NCBI RefSeq assembly: GCF_009711265.1
Contig: NZ_WMII01000001.1
Span: forward strand, 310,001 to 374,000
Source of the DNA: Paracoccus shanxieyensis
Lineage (GTDB): Bacteria; Pseudomonadota; Alphaproteobacteria; Rhodobacterales; Rhodobacteraceae
Direction: 5' to 3'
Length of the DNA: 64,000 bases
Shown in pieces: positions 46,587-54,648 of the stretch (positions within the stretch are counted from its first letter, which is position 1; each line of letters opens with the position of its first letter). The notes under the pieces are model-generated. The model was not told where the DNA came from, ran no database searches, and was given only the letters and a program-made list of their open reading frames with translations. The position numbers and the translations under genes were made by a program.

Positions 46587-47339
46587 ATGACGATCACCCA
46601 GGAAGCCCAGCTTGAGGGGCTGAAACAGATCGGCCGCATCGTCGCCGACACCATGCAGCGCATGGCCAAAGCGCTGGAGCCGGGCATGACCACCGCCGAA
46701 CTGGACCGCATCGGCCAAGCCTGTCTTGACCGCGAAGGCGCGGTCTCTGCCCCGCAATCCACCTATGGTTTTCCGGGCGCGACCTGCATCAGCGTGAACG
46801 AAGAGATTGCCCATGGCATCCCCGGCACGCGCGTCATCAATGCCGGGGATCTGGTGAATATCGACGTTTCCGCCTCGAAGGACGGGTTTTTCGCCGATAC
46901 GGGCGCCACGTGGCAGGTGGGCCGGGTCAGACCCGCGCTTGACCGGCTGTGCCGCGACGGCAGACGCGCGACGCAGATCGGCATCGCGCAGGTAGGCGCG
47001 GGCAGGCAGCTGTCGGGCATCGGCAATGCGATCGGCAGCTTTGCCAAGGCCAACGGCTATACGCTGATCCGCAACCTTGCCAGCCACGGCGTCGGGCAGT
47101 CACTGCACGAATATCCGGAAGAAATCGCCACATGGCCCAACCGCGACCGGCGGCGCATCGAAAAGGGGCTGGTCCTGACGGTCGAGCCGTTCCTGTCGAC
47201 CGGAGGGCTTTCGGCGACCGATGGCGATGACGGCTGGACGCTTTACAGCGAACCCCGCGCCAGTTGCGTGCAGTATGAACATACTGTCGTCGCGACCGAC
47301 CGCGGCGCGATCATCGTGACGATGCCGACGCCGGCCTGA
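46587..47339 (+). CDS. map: Methionine aminopeptidase, type I
   Basis: A 250-residue type I MetAP, removing the initiator methionine. The five metal ligands are visible: Asp in VNIDVSASKDG (~93) and FFADTGATW (~104), His in LASHGVGQSLHEYP, Glu in LTVEPFLSTGG, and Glu in VQYEHTVVATD. STYGFPGATCISVNEEIAHGIP, the substrate loop, is intact. It may be one of two paralogues in the genome. The stop codon lies inside the first unit of a 16-bp tandem repeat. Confidence 0.94.
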   Translation: MTITQEAQLEGLKQIGRIVADTMQRMAKALEPGMTTAELDRIGQACLDREGAVSAPQSTYGFPGATCISVNEEIAHGIPGTRVINAGDLVNIDVSASKDGFFADTGATWQVGRVRPALDRLCRDGRRATQIGIAQVGAGRQLSGIGNAIGSFAKANGYTLIRNLASHGVGQSLHEYPEEIATWPNRDRRRIEKGLVLTVEPFLSTGGLSATDGDDGWTLYSEPRASCVQYEHTVVATDRGAIIVTMPTPA

Positions 47340-47430
47340 ACGTGTCATGGCCTGAACGTCACAGGGCCTGAACATCGAAGGGCCTGAACATCGAAGGGCC
47401 TGAATATCGAAGGGCCGGAGCATCGTCCGG
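47334..47430. repeat. 16-bp tandem repeat at the 3' end of map
   Basis: Five consecutive 16-base units start at 47334, 47350, 47366, 47382 and 47398, consensus GCCTGAACATCGAAGG. A degenerate sixth starts at 47414. Units 3 and 4 are identical; units 1 and 2 differ in the second half. The map stop (TGA) is within unit 1. The period is not a multiple of three and no gene on either strand uses the array. Confidence 0.85.
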
Positions 47431-47433
47431 CCC
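47412..47433. terminator. Hairpin between converging map and CAP-domain genes
   Basis: GGGCCGGA and TCCGGCCC flank GCATCG, formed by the last, degenerate tandem-repeat unit. It lies midway between two converging genes and could end both transcripts, though no T-run is present. Confidence 0.5.
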
Positions 47434-47457
47434 CGATCAGCATGTTTCGCGACCCGC

Positions 47458-48078
47458 TTAGAAGCCGGGATTGGTCGGCGCGTAGCCACCACCCGCCGGG
47501 GCGCCATAGCCACCCGCGGGCGCGGCGTAACCACCGGCCGAGGCCACGGCCATGCCCGGCGCACCGCCGCCTGCGGTCAGCAGCACCCACCACAGCTTGC
47601 CCGAGGGCTCTTGATACCAGCCCATGCCGAACTCGGTCGCCTTGCCGTCCATGATGACATCGCGGGTGTCGCGCACCTGCATCCATGCATTCAGCGTGGT
47701 CACGTCGTTTTCATAGGTCTCGGAGATATTCTCGCCGACCAGCTGGCCCATATAGCCCTGACGCCGGATCCGGTCCAAGGGCGACGACCCGTCCGAGCCG
47801 AAATGCCATGCGCGGTTCTGGGCCGACATGTCGCGGGCATGGGCCTTGGCCGCCGCCACCAGCATCGGGTTTTCGGTCAGCGGACCGGCCCCGGAATTGG
47901 CGCGCAGCATGTTCATCTGGCCGCCGACACGCGGGCCGATCTGCGCCTCTTCCTTGGGCGTGATCTTGTAAGCCACCGGCAGCGGCTGGCCATCGGGGCC
48001 AAGTTGCACGGCGGGCTGCCGGTTGCAGGCCGTCAGCGCCAGCACCGACACCAGCACGAGGGTGGAAATTTTCAGCAT
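47458..48078 (-). CDS. CAP-domain (SCP-like) lipoprotein
   Basis: A 206-residue envelope protein. Signal and lipobox LALTAC at ~13-18 precede the CAP/SCP fold: MLRANSGAGPLTENPMLVAAAKAHARDM, AWHFGSDGSSPLDRI, VGENI, and WMQVRDTRDVIMDGKATEFGMGWY (quoted in parts). The C-terminal 35 residues are Gly/Ala/Pro/Tyr repeats (GGYAAP, GGYGAP, GGGYAP), a low-complexity tail absent from the core domain. Bacterial CAP proteins are of mostly unknown function. It is divergent from the second L,D-transpeptidase gene. Confidence 0.85.
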   Translation of the reverse strand: MLKISTLVLVSVLALTACNRQPAVQLGPDGQPLPVAYKITPKEEAQIGPRVGGQMNMLRANSGAGPLTENPMLVAAAKAHARDMSAQNRAWHFGSDGSSPLDRIRRQGYMGQLVGENISETYENDVTTLNAWMQVRDTRDVIMDGKATEFGMGWYQEPSGKLWWVLLTAGGGAPGMAVASAGGYAAPAGGYGAPAGGGYAPTNPGF

Positions 48079-48154
48079 GATGGATCTGTCCCCAGATATT
48101 TTGCGACAGCTTTACAAAAGCCCCCGCCGCGCTTCAAACCCAAGATTGCGTGAG

Positions 48155-48179
48155 CGCAACAGGGTGCGGCCCTGTTGCG
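48155..48179. promoter_or_regulatory. Perfect 10-bp inverted repeat in the divergent CAP / L,D-transpeptidase region
   Basis: CGCAACAGGG and CCCTGTTGCG flank TGCGG, near the middle of the 223-base gap between the two divergent envelope genes. It may be an operator for both or an RNA hairpin in one leader. The rest of the gap has no gene. Confidence 0.45.
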
Positions 48180-48301
48180 ACAATGACGCTTGTTTGAATT
48201 GCGCAGATTGACGATCAGGCGTAATCCCGCCGACAGAAACATCCTTCCATTTTCGGGCAGAGAAGGCCGCGACAGGTGGCCCACCTATTCAGGAGCGACA
48301 G

Positions 48302-48955
48302 ATGAAGACGCCGAACAACCCGGTTTCGCGCCGGACCTTCCTGACGACCTCGGTCGCGGTCGGCACTGCGGCGCTGGCGGCCCCAGCCATCGCGCAGCAG
48401 ATCGACCCCTATACCGGCCAGCCGCTGATGGGCACGGCAGGCGGCGCGACGCCCGATGCGGGCATGGTGCAATATGACAGCAACGCCAATTCGCGCCACA
48501 ACATCTCCAGTTTCCGCGCGCAGGACTGGCGTCCGTATTTCAGCGATCTGAAGAACGGCGCGATCCTTGTCGATCTGACCTCGCGCGCGCTGCATTACTG
48601 GTCCGAGGATCAGTCGGTCTACAAGCTGTTCCCGACCTCGGTTCCGGTCAGTCCCGACCTGACCCGCACCGGCCGGACCGAGATCATCAAGAAGGTCGTC
48701 GGCCCCAGCTGGGCCCCCACCCCCGAGATGAAGAAGCGCAACCCCGAATGGCCCGATTTCGTCGGCCCCGGCCCGGACAACCCGCTGGGCACGCATGCGC
48801 TGTGGCTGAGCTGGCAGTATTACCGCATCCACGGGACGCATGACACGCGCAAGATCGGTCGCAAATCCTCGAACGGCTGCATCGGACTTTACAACGAACA
48901 CATCAAGCAGATGTACGACCTGACCACGGTCGGCACACAGGTTCTGCTGATTTGA
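48302..48955 (+). CDS. Tat-exported L,D-transpeptidase (ErfK/YbiS/YkuD family)
   Basis: A 217-residue protein with a twin-arginine signal (SRRTFLTTSVAVGTAALAAP, cleavage near AIAQQ). The YkuD domain has LTSRALHYWSEDQ, NPLGTHALWLSW, and the active site YRIHGTHD with catalytic Cys in SSNGCIGLYNEHI. Unlike the lipoprotein L,D-transpeptidase 2 kb upstream, it uses Tat and should be soluble in the periplasm. A strong terminator follows directly. Confidence 0.93.
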   Translation: MKTPNNPVSRRTFLTTSVAVGTAALAAPAIAQQIDPYTGQPLMGTAGGATPDAGMVQYDSNANSRHNISSFRAQDWRPYFSDLKNGAILVDLTSRALHYWSEDQSVYKLFPTSVPVSPDLTRTGRTEIIKKVVGPSWAPTPEMKKRNPEWPDFVGPGPDNPLGTHALWLSWQYYRIHGTHDTRKIGRKSSNGCIGLYNEHIKQMYDLTTVGTQVLLI

Positions 48956-48960
48956 CGTCA

Positions 48961-48984
48961 AAGGCCCCTTCGGGGGCCTTTTTC
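48961..48984 (+). terminator. Intrinsic terminator after the Tat L,D-transpeptidase gene
   Basis: AAGGCCCC and GGGGCCTT flank a stable TTCG tetraloop, followed by TTTC, five bases after the stop. Confidence 0.9.
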
Positions 48985-48991
48985 GTGGGGA

Positions 48992-49531
48992 TCAGACGCG
49001 CTCAAGCGGGCGGTGCGGTAAAGCGGGCCTTATCGCCTCGATCCGGTCACCGCAGCGCACCATGCCGCCCGCCAGAGCCACCGCCATCACCCCGGCCTTG
49101 CGGACCAGCTTGCCATCCGCGCCCTTGTGCACAAGTCTTTGCAGCAGACCCGGCCGAAAACTGTCGATCTGCGCGCAGGGATTGCGCAGCCCCGTGACCC
49201 GAAGCAGCACGTCCGGGCCGATCCGAAGCACGGTATCGGTCGGCAGATCCAGCAGGGATATGCCTTCGGTCAGGATGTTTTCACCCAGATCGCCGGGGCT
49301 CAGATCGAAACCGCTTTTCGCCAGATCCGCAAATAATTCGTGCTGAAGCAGATGCACTTGACGCAGGTTGGGCTGATCGGGATCGACCGCGACACGCGAG
49401 CGGTGCTTCACGGTGACGCCCGCATGTGCGTCCCCTTCGATGCCGTGGCCTGCGATGATTCTAATGTCCTCGACCACCGTCTTGGAAAACTCATGCCCGG
49501 CATGGCGCGCGACGGACACCACCGTAGCCAT
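48992..49531 (-). CDS. MOSC-domain protein
   Basis: A 179-residue MOSC (MoCo sulphurase C-terminal) protein. It has IIAGHGIEGDAHAG near the start, QVHLLQHELF, DLSPGDLGENILTEGI, and the conserved Cys in LRVTGLRNPCAQID (~128) that carries sulphur in this family. It may deliver sulphur to a metal-sulphur cofactor. The start overlaps the hemH stop by one base (TGATG), so it is the last gene of the methyltransferase-hemH-MOSC operon. Confidence 0.88.
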   Translation of the reverse strand: MATVVSVARHAGHEFSKTVVEDIRIIAGHGIEGDAHAGVTVKHRSRVAVDPDQPNLRQVHLLQHELFADLAKSGFDLSPGDLGENILTEGISLLDLPTDTVLRIGPDVLLRVTGLRNPCAQIDSFRPGLLQRLVHKGADGKLVRKAGVMAVALAGGMVRCGDRIEAIRPALPHRPLERV

Positions 49532-50553
49532 CAGATCCACCCCACCAAATTCTCGCCGATGATCGTGGTCAGCACGTCGATATGCGCGGGTTCGGCGTTC
49601 AGGCAGGGGATGTAGGTGAATTCCTTGCCGCCCGCGTGTTCGAAGGCTTCGCGGATCTCGCCCTGAATCTCCTCCAGCGTCTCGATGCAATCCGAGGAAA
49701 ACGCCGGTGAGATCACGGCGATTTCGGTGATGCCCTGACGCGCCAGTTCCGCGACATGTTCGACGGTATAGGGCTTCAGCCATTCCTCGCGGCCAAAGAC
49801 CGACTGGAAGGTCGTGTCGATCACATCATCCGGCCAGCCAAGGCGTTCGCGCAGCAGCCGCGATGTCTTCTGGCACTGGCAATGATAGGGGTCGCCCTGC
49901 ATCAGATACCGCTTGGGCATGCCGTGATAGCTGGCTATCAGCTTGCGCGGCACGCGCCCGCCAAGCGCGCGCTCGACCGATCCGGCCAGCGCGTCGATAT
50001 AATCGGCGCGGTCGAAATAGGGGGCGACGGTGCGGGCCGCGGGTTGCCATGTCTGTTCCATCAGCGCCCGGAAGAACTGGTCGTTCGCCGTGGCCGAGGT
50101 CGCGCCGGCATATTGCGGATAAAGCGGCAGAAACAGGATCTTGTCGCAGCCCGCCTTGACCATCCGGTCCACCACCGAACGGGTCGAGGGATTGCCATAG
50201 CGCATGCAGAAATCCACGATCACCCGGCCCCCCCACAGCGCCGCCGCACGGTCGCGCAGCGCCGCCACCTGTTCCTTGGTGATGGTCATCAGCGGGCTTT
50301 CATCCGCCTCGGTGTTCCAGATCGTCTTGTAATTCGCCCCCGAGGTAAAGGGCCGCTTGGACAGGATGATGCTTTGCAGCAGCGGCTGCCATTTCCAGCG
50401 CGGCAGGTCGATCACCCGCTTGTCGGACAGGAATTCCGACAGATAGCGGCGCATCGACCAGTAATCCGTGCCATCCGGCGTGCCCAGATTGGCGATCAGC
50501 ACGCCGATGCGGGGGCTGGGCAGCTTGGGGTGATTGGCGGGGGGCTGGCTCAC
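49531..50553 (-). CDS. hemH: Ferrochelatase
   Basis: A 340-residue ferrochelatase inserting Fe2+ into protoporphyrin IX. It starts normally and has IGVLIANLGTPDGTDYWSMRRYL, then VDFCMRYGNPS, and LFLPLYPQYAGATSAT. The active-site His is in LIASYHGMPKRYLMQGDPY (~208), and the C-terminal Glu stretch is AVISPAFSSDCIETLEEI. The start overlaps the upstream methyltransferase by four bases. Confidence 0.96.
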   Translation of the reverse strand: MSQPPANHPKLPSPRIGVLIANLGTPDGTDYWSMRRYLSEFLSDKRVIDLPRWKWQPLLQSIILSKRPFTSGANYKTIWNTEADESPLMTITKEQVAALRDRAAALWGGRVIVDFCMRYGNPSTRSVVDRMVKAGCDKILFLPLYPQYAGATSATANDQFFRALMEQTWQPAARTVAPYFDRADYIDALAGSVERALGGRVPRKLIASYHGMPKRYLMQGDPYHCQCQKTSRLLRERLGWPDDVIDTTFQSVFGREEWLKPYTVEHVAELARQGITEIAVISPAFSSDCIETLEEIQGEIREAFEHAGGKEFTYIPCLNAEPAHIDVLTTIIGENLVGWI

Positions 50554-51389
50554 TGCGGCTTCCTCATGCTGGCAAGTGCATCCGCCAGCGACACCTTGGC
50601 CGAGCCGGGACGCAGCGGTTTCTGCTGACTGTTATCGGGGGCCCAGCCGGTCAGGAAAATCAGGTCAAAGGTCGCAGGGATGCGGCCGGGATTTTCGGGG
50701 TCGGGATGGCTTTCGGCATAGATCTGGGCCGCACGCAGCAGCACCTCGCGCCGGGTCGGATGACGCAGCCGGGCGGCCAGCGCGTTCGCCTCGCCCATGG
50801 CGCGCAGGTCGTGGGCCAGATGGAACAGGTCGCGATAGCTGACGCGCTGACTGATCTGATCGGCGACCGGCAGCGCCAGACCCGCGCGCGACGGCAGTGC
50901 GCCCAGATCGCGGATCTCGCCCATCGGCAGGATGCGGGGCGACAGGCCGCCTGCGATCTGCGCCTCGGCGCGGGTCAGGGCGTCGCGCAATTCGTGCAAG
51001 GTGCGGCCGCCGAAACAGGCGGCGATGAACAGCCCATCGGGGCGAAGCGCGCGGGCCGATTGCACGATCTGGCCGACCGGATCTTCGGCCCAATGCAGCG
51101 CAAGCGCGTGGATCACCAGATCATGCGCGCCGGGCCGCAGGTCCAGTTCGGGGGTATCCGCAACGATATGGGCCTGCGGCATTTCCCTGGCCCAGAAGCC
51201 CGGCATTCCGGTGACGACGGCGGCATCCGTAAAGGTTCTGTTAACCTCTGCCAGCCTAAGCTGGACCTCATCGGCGACGATTCGATGCAGAAAATCGACG
51301 GGGCCGAGGCGGTCTGCACGGCTGCGGTTGCGCATCAGCGCGCGGCGGTCGGTCAGGCTGGGAACGGGGCTTTGACGGGCAGGGTTCAT
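50550..51389 (-). CDS. SAM-dependent methyltransferase, BioC/NDUFAF5-like
   Basis: A 279-residue class I methyltransferase-like protein. LTDRRALMRNRSRA near the N-terminus and DFLHRIVADEVQLRL are typical of NDUFAF5/BioC-like proteins. HDLVIHALALHWAEDPVGQI and LRPDGLFIAACFGGRTLHELRDAL follow. The SAM glycine motif after the first strand is weak (TDAAVVTGMPGF), so activity is not certain. Mitochondrial NDUFAF5 modifies a complex I subunit; a similar role is plausible in this lineage. Its ATG (51389-51387) and the divergent comF ATG (51388-51390) share two bases. Confidence 0.75.
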   Translation of the reverse strand: MNPARQSPVPSLTDRRALMRNRSRADRLGPVDFLHRIVADEVQLRLAEVNRTFTDAAVVTGMPGFWAREMPQAHIVADTPELDLRPGAHDLVIHALALHWAEDPVGQIVQSARALRPDGLFIAACFGGRTLHELRDALTRAEAQIAGGLSPRILPMGEIRDLGALPSRAGLALPVADQISQRVSYRDLFHLAHDLRAMGEANALAARLRHPTRREVLLRAAQIYAESHPDPENPGRIPATFDLIFLTGWAPDNSQQKPLRPGSAKVSLADALASMRKPQ

Positions 51390-52143
51390 GAGCGCGCACA
51401 ATAGGGGGCTTCGCGCCCTGATGAAAGGCGCATTGCGGATGGTCTATCCGCCGCAATGTCTGTGCTGCAGCGATCCGGTGGCCGAGGAAGGCGCGCTTTG
51501 CCCGGCCTGCTGGGGACAGGCGCAATTCATCACCGGGGCCTGCTGCCAGCGCTGCGCGGTGCCTTTGCCGGGCGATGATGACGATGACAGCGCGGTGCTG
51601 CTGTGCGACGACTGCCTGCGGGTGCCGCGACCATGGCTGCGGGCGCGGGCGGCGCTGGTCTATCGCGATACCGGACGCAAGCTGGCCCTGATGCTGAAAC
51701 ACGGCGACAGGCTGGATCTTGCGCCCGCGCTTGGCGACTGGGTGGCGCGCGCCGCGACGCCGCTGATCCGGCCCGACATGCTGGTCGTGCCGGTGCCGCT
51801 GCATCCCCGGCGGCTGGCGAAACGCAAATACAATCAGGCCGCCGTGCTGGCGCAGCGCGTGGCGCAGGTGCATGGGCTGACGCATCTGCCCCATGCCCTG
51901 CGCCGCACCCGCCACACGCCGATGCAGGATCACGCCGGATCTGACGAACGTTTTGCCAATCTGCACGGCGCGCTGGCGGTCACGCCCCGCTTTGCCGGTC
52001 GGGTGCAGGGCCGGGCGGTGCTGCTGGTCGATGACGTGATGGCCTCGGGGGCGACGCTGAGCACGGCCGCCGAGGTGCTGCGTCAGGCCGGATCGGGGCC
52101 GATCTCGGTCGTGATGCTGGCGCGGGCGGTCAAGGATACCTAG
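51388..52143 (+). CDS. ComF family protein (phosphoribosyltransferase-like)
   Basis: A 251-residue ComF/GntX-like protein. The N-terminal zinc-finger cysteines are CLCC, CPACW, CCQRC and CDDC (~28-75). The C-terminal phosphoribosyltransferase fold has LVVPVPLHPRRLAKRKYNQA (given by ends) and the PRPP loop VLLVDDVMASGATL (~212). Bacillus ComF acts in DNA uptake; in most Gram-negatives the role is unclear. The first ATG has AGGG upstream; an alternative at 51421 would avoid the overlap with the divergent gene. Confidence 0.9.
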   Translation: MSAHNRGLRALMKGALRMVYPPQCLCCSDPVAEEGALCPACWGQAQFITGACCQRCAVPLPGDDDDDSAVLLCDDCLRVPRPWLRARAALVYRDTGRKLALMLKHGDRLDLAPALGDWVARAATPLIRPDMLVVPVPLHPRRLAKRKYNQAAVLAQRVAQVHGLTHLPHALRRTRHTPMQDHAGSDERFANLHGALAVTPRFAGRVQGRAVLLVDDVMASGATLSTAAEVLRQAGSGPISVVMLARAVKDT

Positions 52144-52173
52144 ATTAGGAAAAACGCACGCCCGGAGAACATG

Positions 52174-52437
52174 ATGGCCAAGGTCGAGATCTATACCACC
52201 CCCACCTGCCCCTATTGCATCGCAGCCAAGGCGTTGCTGCGCAAGAAGGGCGTCGATTACACTGAGACCGATGTCAGCCGCGATCCAGATCTGCGTGTGG
52301 CGATGACCCAGCGCGCCGGTGGCCGCCGTTCGGTGCCGCAGATCTTCATCGACGGCCAGCATGTCGGCGGCAGCGATGACATCCATGCGCTGGACCATCA
52401 GGGCAAGCTGGACGCGATGCTGGGCATCACCGCATGA
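52174..52437 (+). CDS. grxC: Glutaredoxin 3 (GrxC)
   Basis: An 87-residue dithiol glutaredoxin with the active site CPYC at ~13-16, the cis-Pro in RSVPQIFIDG and GGSDDIHAL for glutathione binding. It reduces disulphides using glutathione. Of two adjacent ATGs the second is better spaced from GGAG. It overlaps the nitrilase-family gene by four bases. Confidence 0.95.
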   Translation: MAKVEIYTTPTCPYCIAAKALLRKKGVDYTETDVSRDPDLRVAMTQRAGGRRSVPQIFIDGQHVGGSDDIHALDHQGKLDAMLGITA

Positions 52438-53282
52438 CGGGGCTGGTGGCGGGCCTTGTGCAGCTGCGCGTCAGCGACGATCCCCAGCGCAACCTGCCCG
52501 CCACCCGCACCCTGATCCGCGAGGCATCGGCCCGTGGCGCGGATCTGGTGCTGACGCCGGAAGCCACCAATATCCTGAATGCCGATCGCGCCACGCAGGA
52601 CCGCGTTCTGCGCCCCGAGGATCAGGACGACACCCTGGCCGCCCTGCGCAGCGATGCGCGCGAGCTGGGCATCTGGCTGCTGATCGGGTCGCTGTCCCTG
52701 AAGACCGACGACCCGCAGGACAGCCGCTTTGCCAATCGCAGCTTTCTGATCGCGCCCGACGGGCAGATCCGCGCGCGCTATGACAAGCTGCACATGTTCG
52801 ACGTGACGGTCTCCGAGACCGAATCCTATCGCGAATCCTCGGCCTTTCGTCCCGGCCGGTCTGCGGTTCTGGCCTCGGGTCCGTGGCCGGTGGGGATGAC
52901 CGTCTGTTACGATCTGCGCTTTGCCCAGCTTTACCGCGATCTGGCCAAGGCCGGGGCAGAGATCCTGACCGTGCCCGCCGCCTTCAACGACACGACCGGC
53001 GCCGCGCATTGGGAGGTGCTGCTGCGCGCCCGCGCCATTGAAACCGGCGCATGGGTGCTGGCCCCGGCACAATGCGGCACGCATGAAAACCACCTGTGCC
53101 CGGATCGCAAACCGCGCCGCAGCCATGGCCATTCGCTGGCCGTCGATCCCTGGGGCCGCGTCGTCGCGGATGGCGGCACGGAACCCGGCGTCACGATTGT
53201 TGCGCTTGACCGCAATGCCGTTGCTGAGGCACGGTCCCGCATCCCGTCCCTGACCCATGACCGAGATTATTCGGCGCCCTGA
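52434..53282 (+). CDS. Carbon-nitrogen hydrolase (nitrilase family), Nit1-like
   Basis: A 282-residue nitrilase-superfamily amidase. The catalytic triad is present: Glu in LTPEATNI (~43), Lys in RYDKLHMFD (~115) and Cys in TVCYDLRFAQLY (~157). The pattern around the Cys and WEVLLRARAIETGAWVLAPAQCG (quoted in part) fits Nit1-type deaminated-glutathione amidases or Nit2 omega-amidases. Coupling to glutaredoxin by a 4-base overlap favours the glutathione-repair role, as an inference. Confidence 0.87.
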   Translation: MTGLVAGLVQLRVSDDPQRNLPATRTLIREASARGADLVLTPEATNILNADRATQDRVLRPEDQDDTLAALRSDARELGIWLLIGSLSLKTDDPQDSRFANRSFLIAPDGQIRARYDKLHMFDVTVSETESYRESSAFRPGRSAVLASGPWPVGMTVCYDLRFAQLYRDLAKAGAEILTVPAAFNDTTGAAHWEVLLRARAIETGAWVLAPAQCGTHENHLCPDRKPRRSHGHSLAVDPWGRVVADGGTEPGVTIVALDRNAVAEARSRIPSLTHDRDYSAP

Positions 53283-53289
53283 GAGTGCG

Positions 53290-53784
53290 ATGCCTGACAA
53301 GACCTTAGAAAACCAGCCTGCGACTGCTGAGTTTTCAGCCGATGCCTTGGCTGCAAGCCTGTTTTCCGAGGTTTTCATCGCCGACCAGCTTGCCCGCGAG
53401 ATCATCGGCAAGGCGCTGCCCAAGGGGATGCAGATCTCGCATTTCTCGGTGCTGAACCTGCTTGCGCATGTCGGCGCCGAGCGCAGCCCGGCCGAGTTGG
53501 CCGAGGCGTTTCACGTCACGCGCGGGGCGATGACCAACACGCTGTCGCGGCTGGAATGGGCCGGGCATATCCATATCCGCCCGGACTGGGACGATGCGCG
53601 GCGCAAGTTCGTGTCGATCAGCCCCGCCGGACGCGCGGCGCGCGACGCAGCGCTTGCGGCCTTCATGCCGCGCATCGCCGATGTCGTGCGCGATGTGGGC
53701 GCCGAGCGGGTGCGGGCCGCCCTGCCCGTGCTGCGCCTGCTGCGCAAGGAACTGGCCGAGGCGCTGCGCCAGAACGGCCGCTGA
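53290..53784 (+). CDS. MarR-family transcriptional regulator
   Basis: A 164-residue MarR-type winged-helix protein: FSVLNLLAHVGAERSPAELAEAFHVTRGAMTNTLSRLEWAGHIHIRP is the DNA-binding core (residues ~55-100, quoted here only by key parts RSPAELAEAF and VTRGAMTNTLSRLE). The wing DDARRKFVSISPAGRA follows. It starts seven bases after the nitrilase stop. Ligand and targets are unknown. Confidence 0.88.
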   Translation: MPDKTLENQPATAEFSADALAASLFSEVFIADQLAREIIGKALPKGMQISHFSVLNLLAHVGAERSPAELAEAFHVTRGAMTNTLSRLEWAGHIHIRPDWDDARRKFVSISPAGRAARDAALAAFMPRIADVVRDVGAERVRAALPVLRLLRKELAEALRQNGR

Positions 53785-53807
53785 GCGCGCCGGTCGCGCC
53801 GCCGCAT

Positions 53808-53829
53808 GAGTATTTGGGGAACAGAGAAA
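53808..53829 (+). repeat. Dispersed 22-bp element, copy 2
   Basis: GAGTATTTGGGGAACAGAGA plus AA, 20 of 22 bases identical to 12633-12654, again between two converging genes (MarR and ubiG). Confidence 0.6.
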
Positions 53830-53843
53830 CCGCTTTGGCCAAG

Positions 53844-54596
53844 TCAGGCGGCGCGCACCGCCGTCATGGCATAGTTCACCGACAGGTCGCGATGCGAGAG
53901 CGACCAGCTCCAGCCCAGAGGGTTGAAGACCATGCCGCAGCGGTCCACCACCTCCAACCCCGTGGCCTGCGTCATCGCGGCGAGTTCGTCCGGCGTGATG
54001 AAGCGACGCCAGTCATGTGTGCCCTTGGGCAGCCAGCGCATCACCCATTCCGCGCCGATGATCCCCATCAGGAAGCTTTTCGGATTGCGGTTCAGCGTGG
54101 ACTGGATCAGCAGCCCGCCGGGCTTCACCAGATCGCGGCAGGTGGCGATGAAGCTGGCGGGATCGGCAACATGTTCGACGATTTCCAGCGCCATGACCAC
54201 GTCATAGCTGTGGCCTTCTGCGGCCAGCGCCTCGGAGGTGGTGGCGCGGTAGTCGATGCCGAGCCCCTGCTCTTCGGCATGCAGGCTGGCCACGGCGATA
54301 TTGCGTTCGGCGGCATCCGCCCCCGTCACCGTCGCGCCAAGCCGGGCCAGCGGTTCGGCCATCAGCCCGCCGCCGCAGCCGATATCGAGGATGCTCAGCC
54401 CCTGGAACGGCAGATCCGCATCGCGGTCGCGCCCGAACTGACCGGCGATCTGGGCGGTGACATATTCCAGCCGCGTGGGGTTCAGCATGTGCAGCGGCTT
54501 GAACTTGCCCTGCGGATCCCACCACTCGGCCGCCATGGCCTGAAACTTGGCGACCTCGGCGGGGTCGATGCTGCTGGTCCGGGGCATGTCGGTCAT
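53844..54596 (-). CDS. ubiG: Bifunctional ubiquinone O-methyltransferase UbiG
   Basis: A 250-residue methyltransferase performing both O-methylations of ubiquinone synthesis. Motifs: [21 protein letters not shown] at the start, SAM motif [22 protein letters not shown] (in part [13 protein letters not shown], ~69), [13 protein letters not shown], and [11 protein letters not shown] and the C-terminal amphipathic region [14 protein letters not shown]. The start follows AAGGACG. It is divergent from pip across ~52 bases. Confidence 0.96.
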   Translation of the reverse strand: MTDMPRTSSIDPAEVAKFQAMAAEWWDPQGKFKPLHMLNPTRLEYVTAQIAGQFGRDRDADLPFQGLSILDIGCGGGLMAEPLARLGATVTGADAAERNIAVASLHAEEQGLGIDYRATTSEALAAEGHSYDVVMALEIVEHVADPASFIATCRDLVKPGGLLIQSTLNRNPKSFLMGIIGAEWVMRWLPKGTHDWRRFITPDELAAMTQATGLEVVDRCGMVFNPLGWSWSLSHRDLSVNYAMTAVRAA

Positions 54597-54648
54597 CAGG
54601 TCGTCCTTCGTCTTGGCGCGCGGGCATCGCTGGCTATATAGTGGGGGG

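Noticed and set aside
47334..47430. Short regular repeats as a CRISPR array
   Set aside because: The 16-base units abut with no spacers and there are no cas genes.
48215..48961. A 248-codon minus-strand frame over the Tat L,D-transpeptidase gene
   Set aside because: The plus strand has a Tat signal, the YkuD active site and a terminator; the antisense frame is compositionally a shadow.
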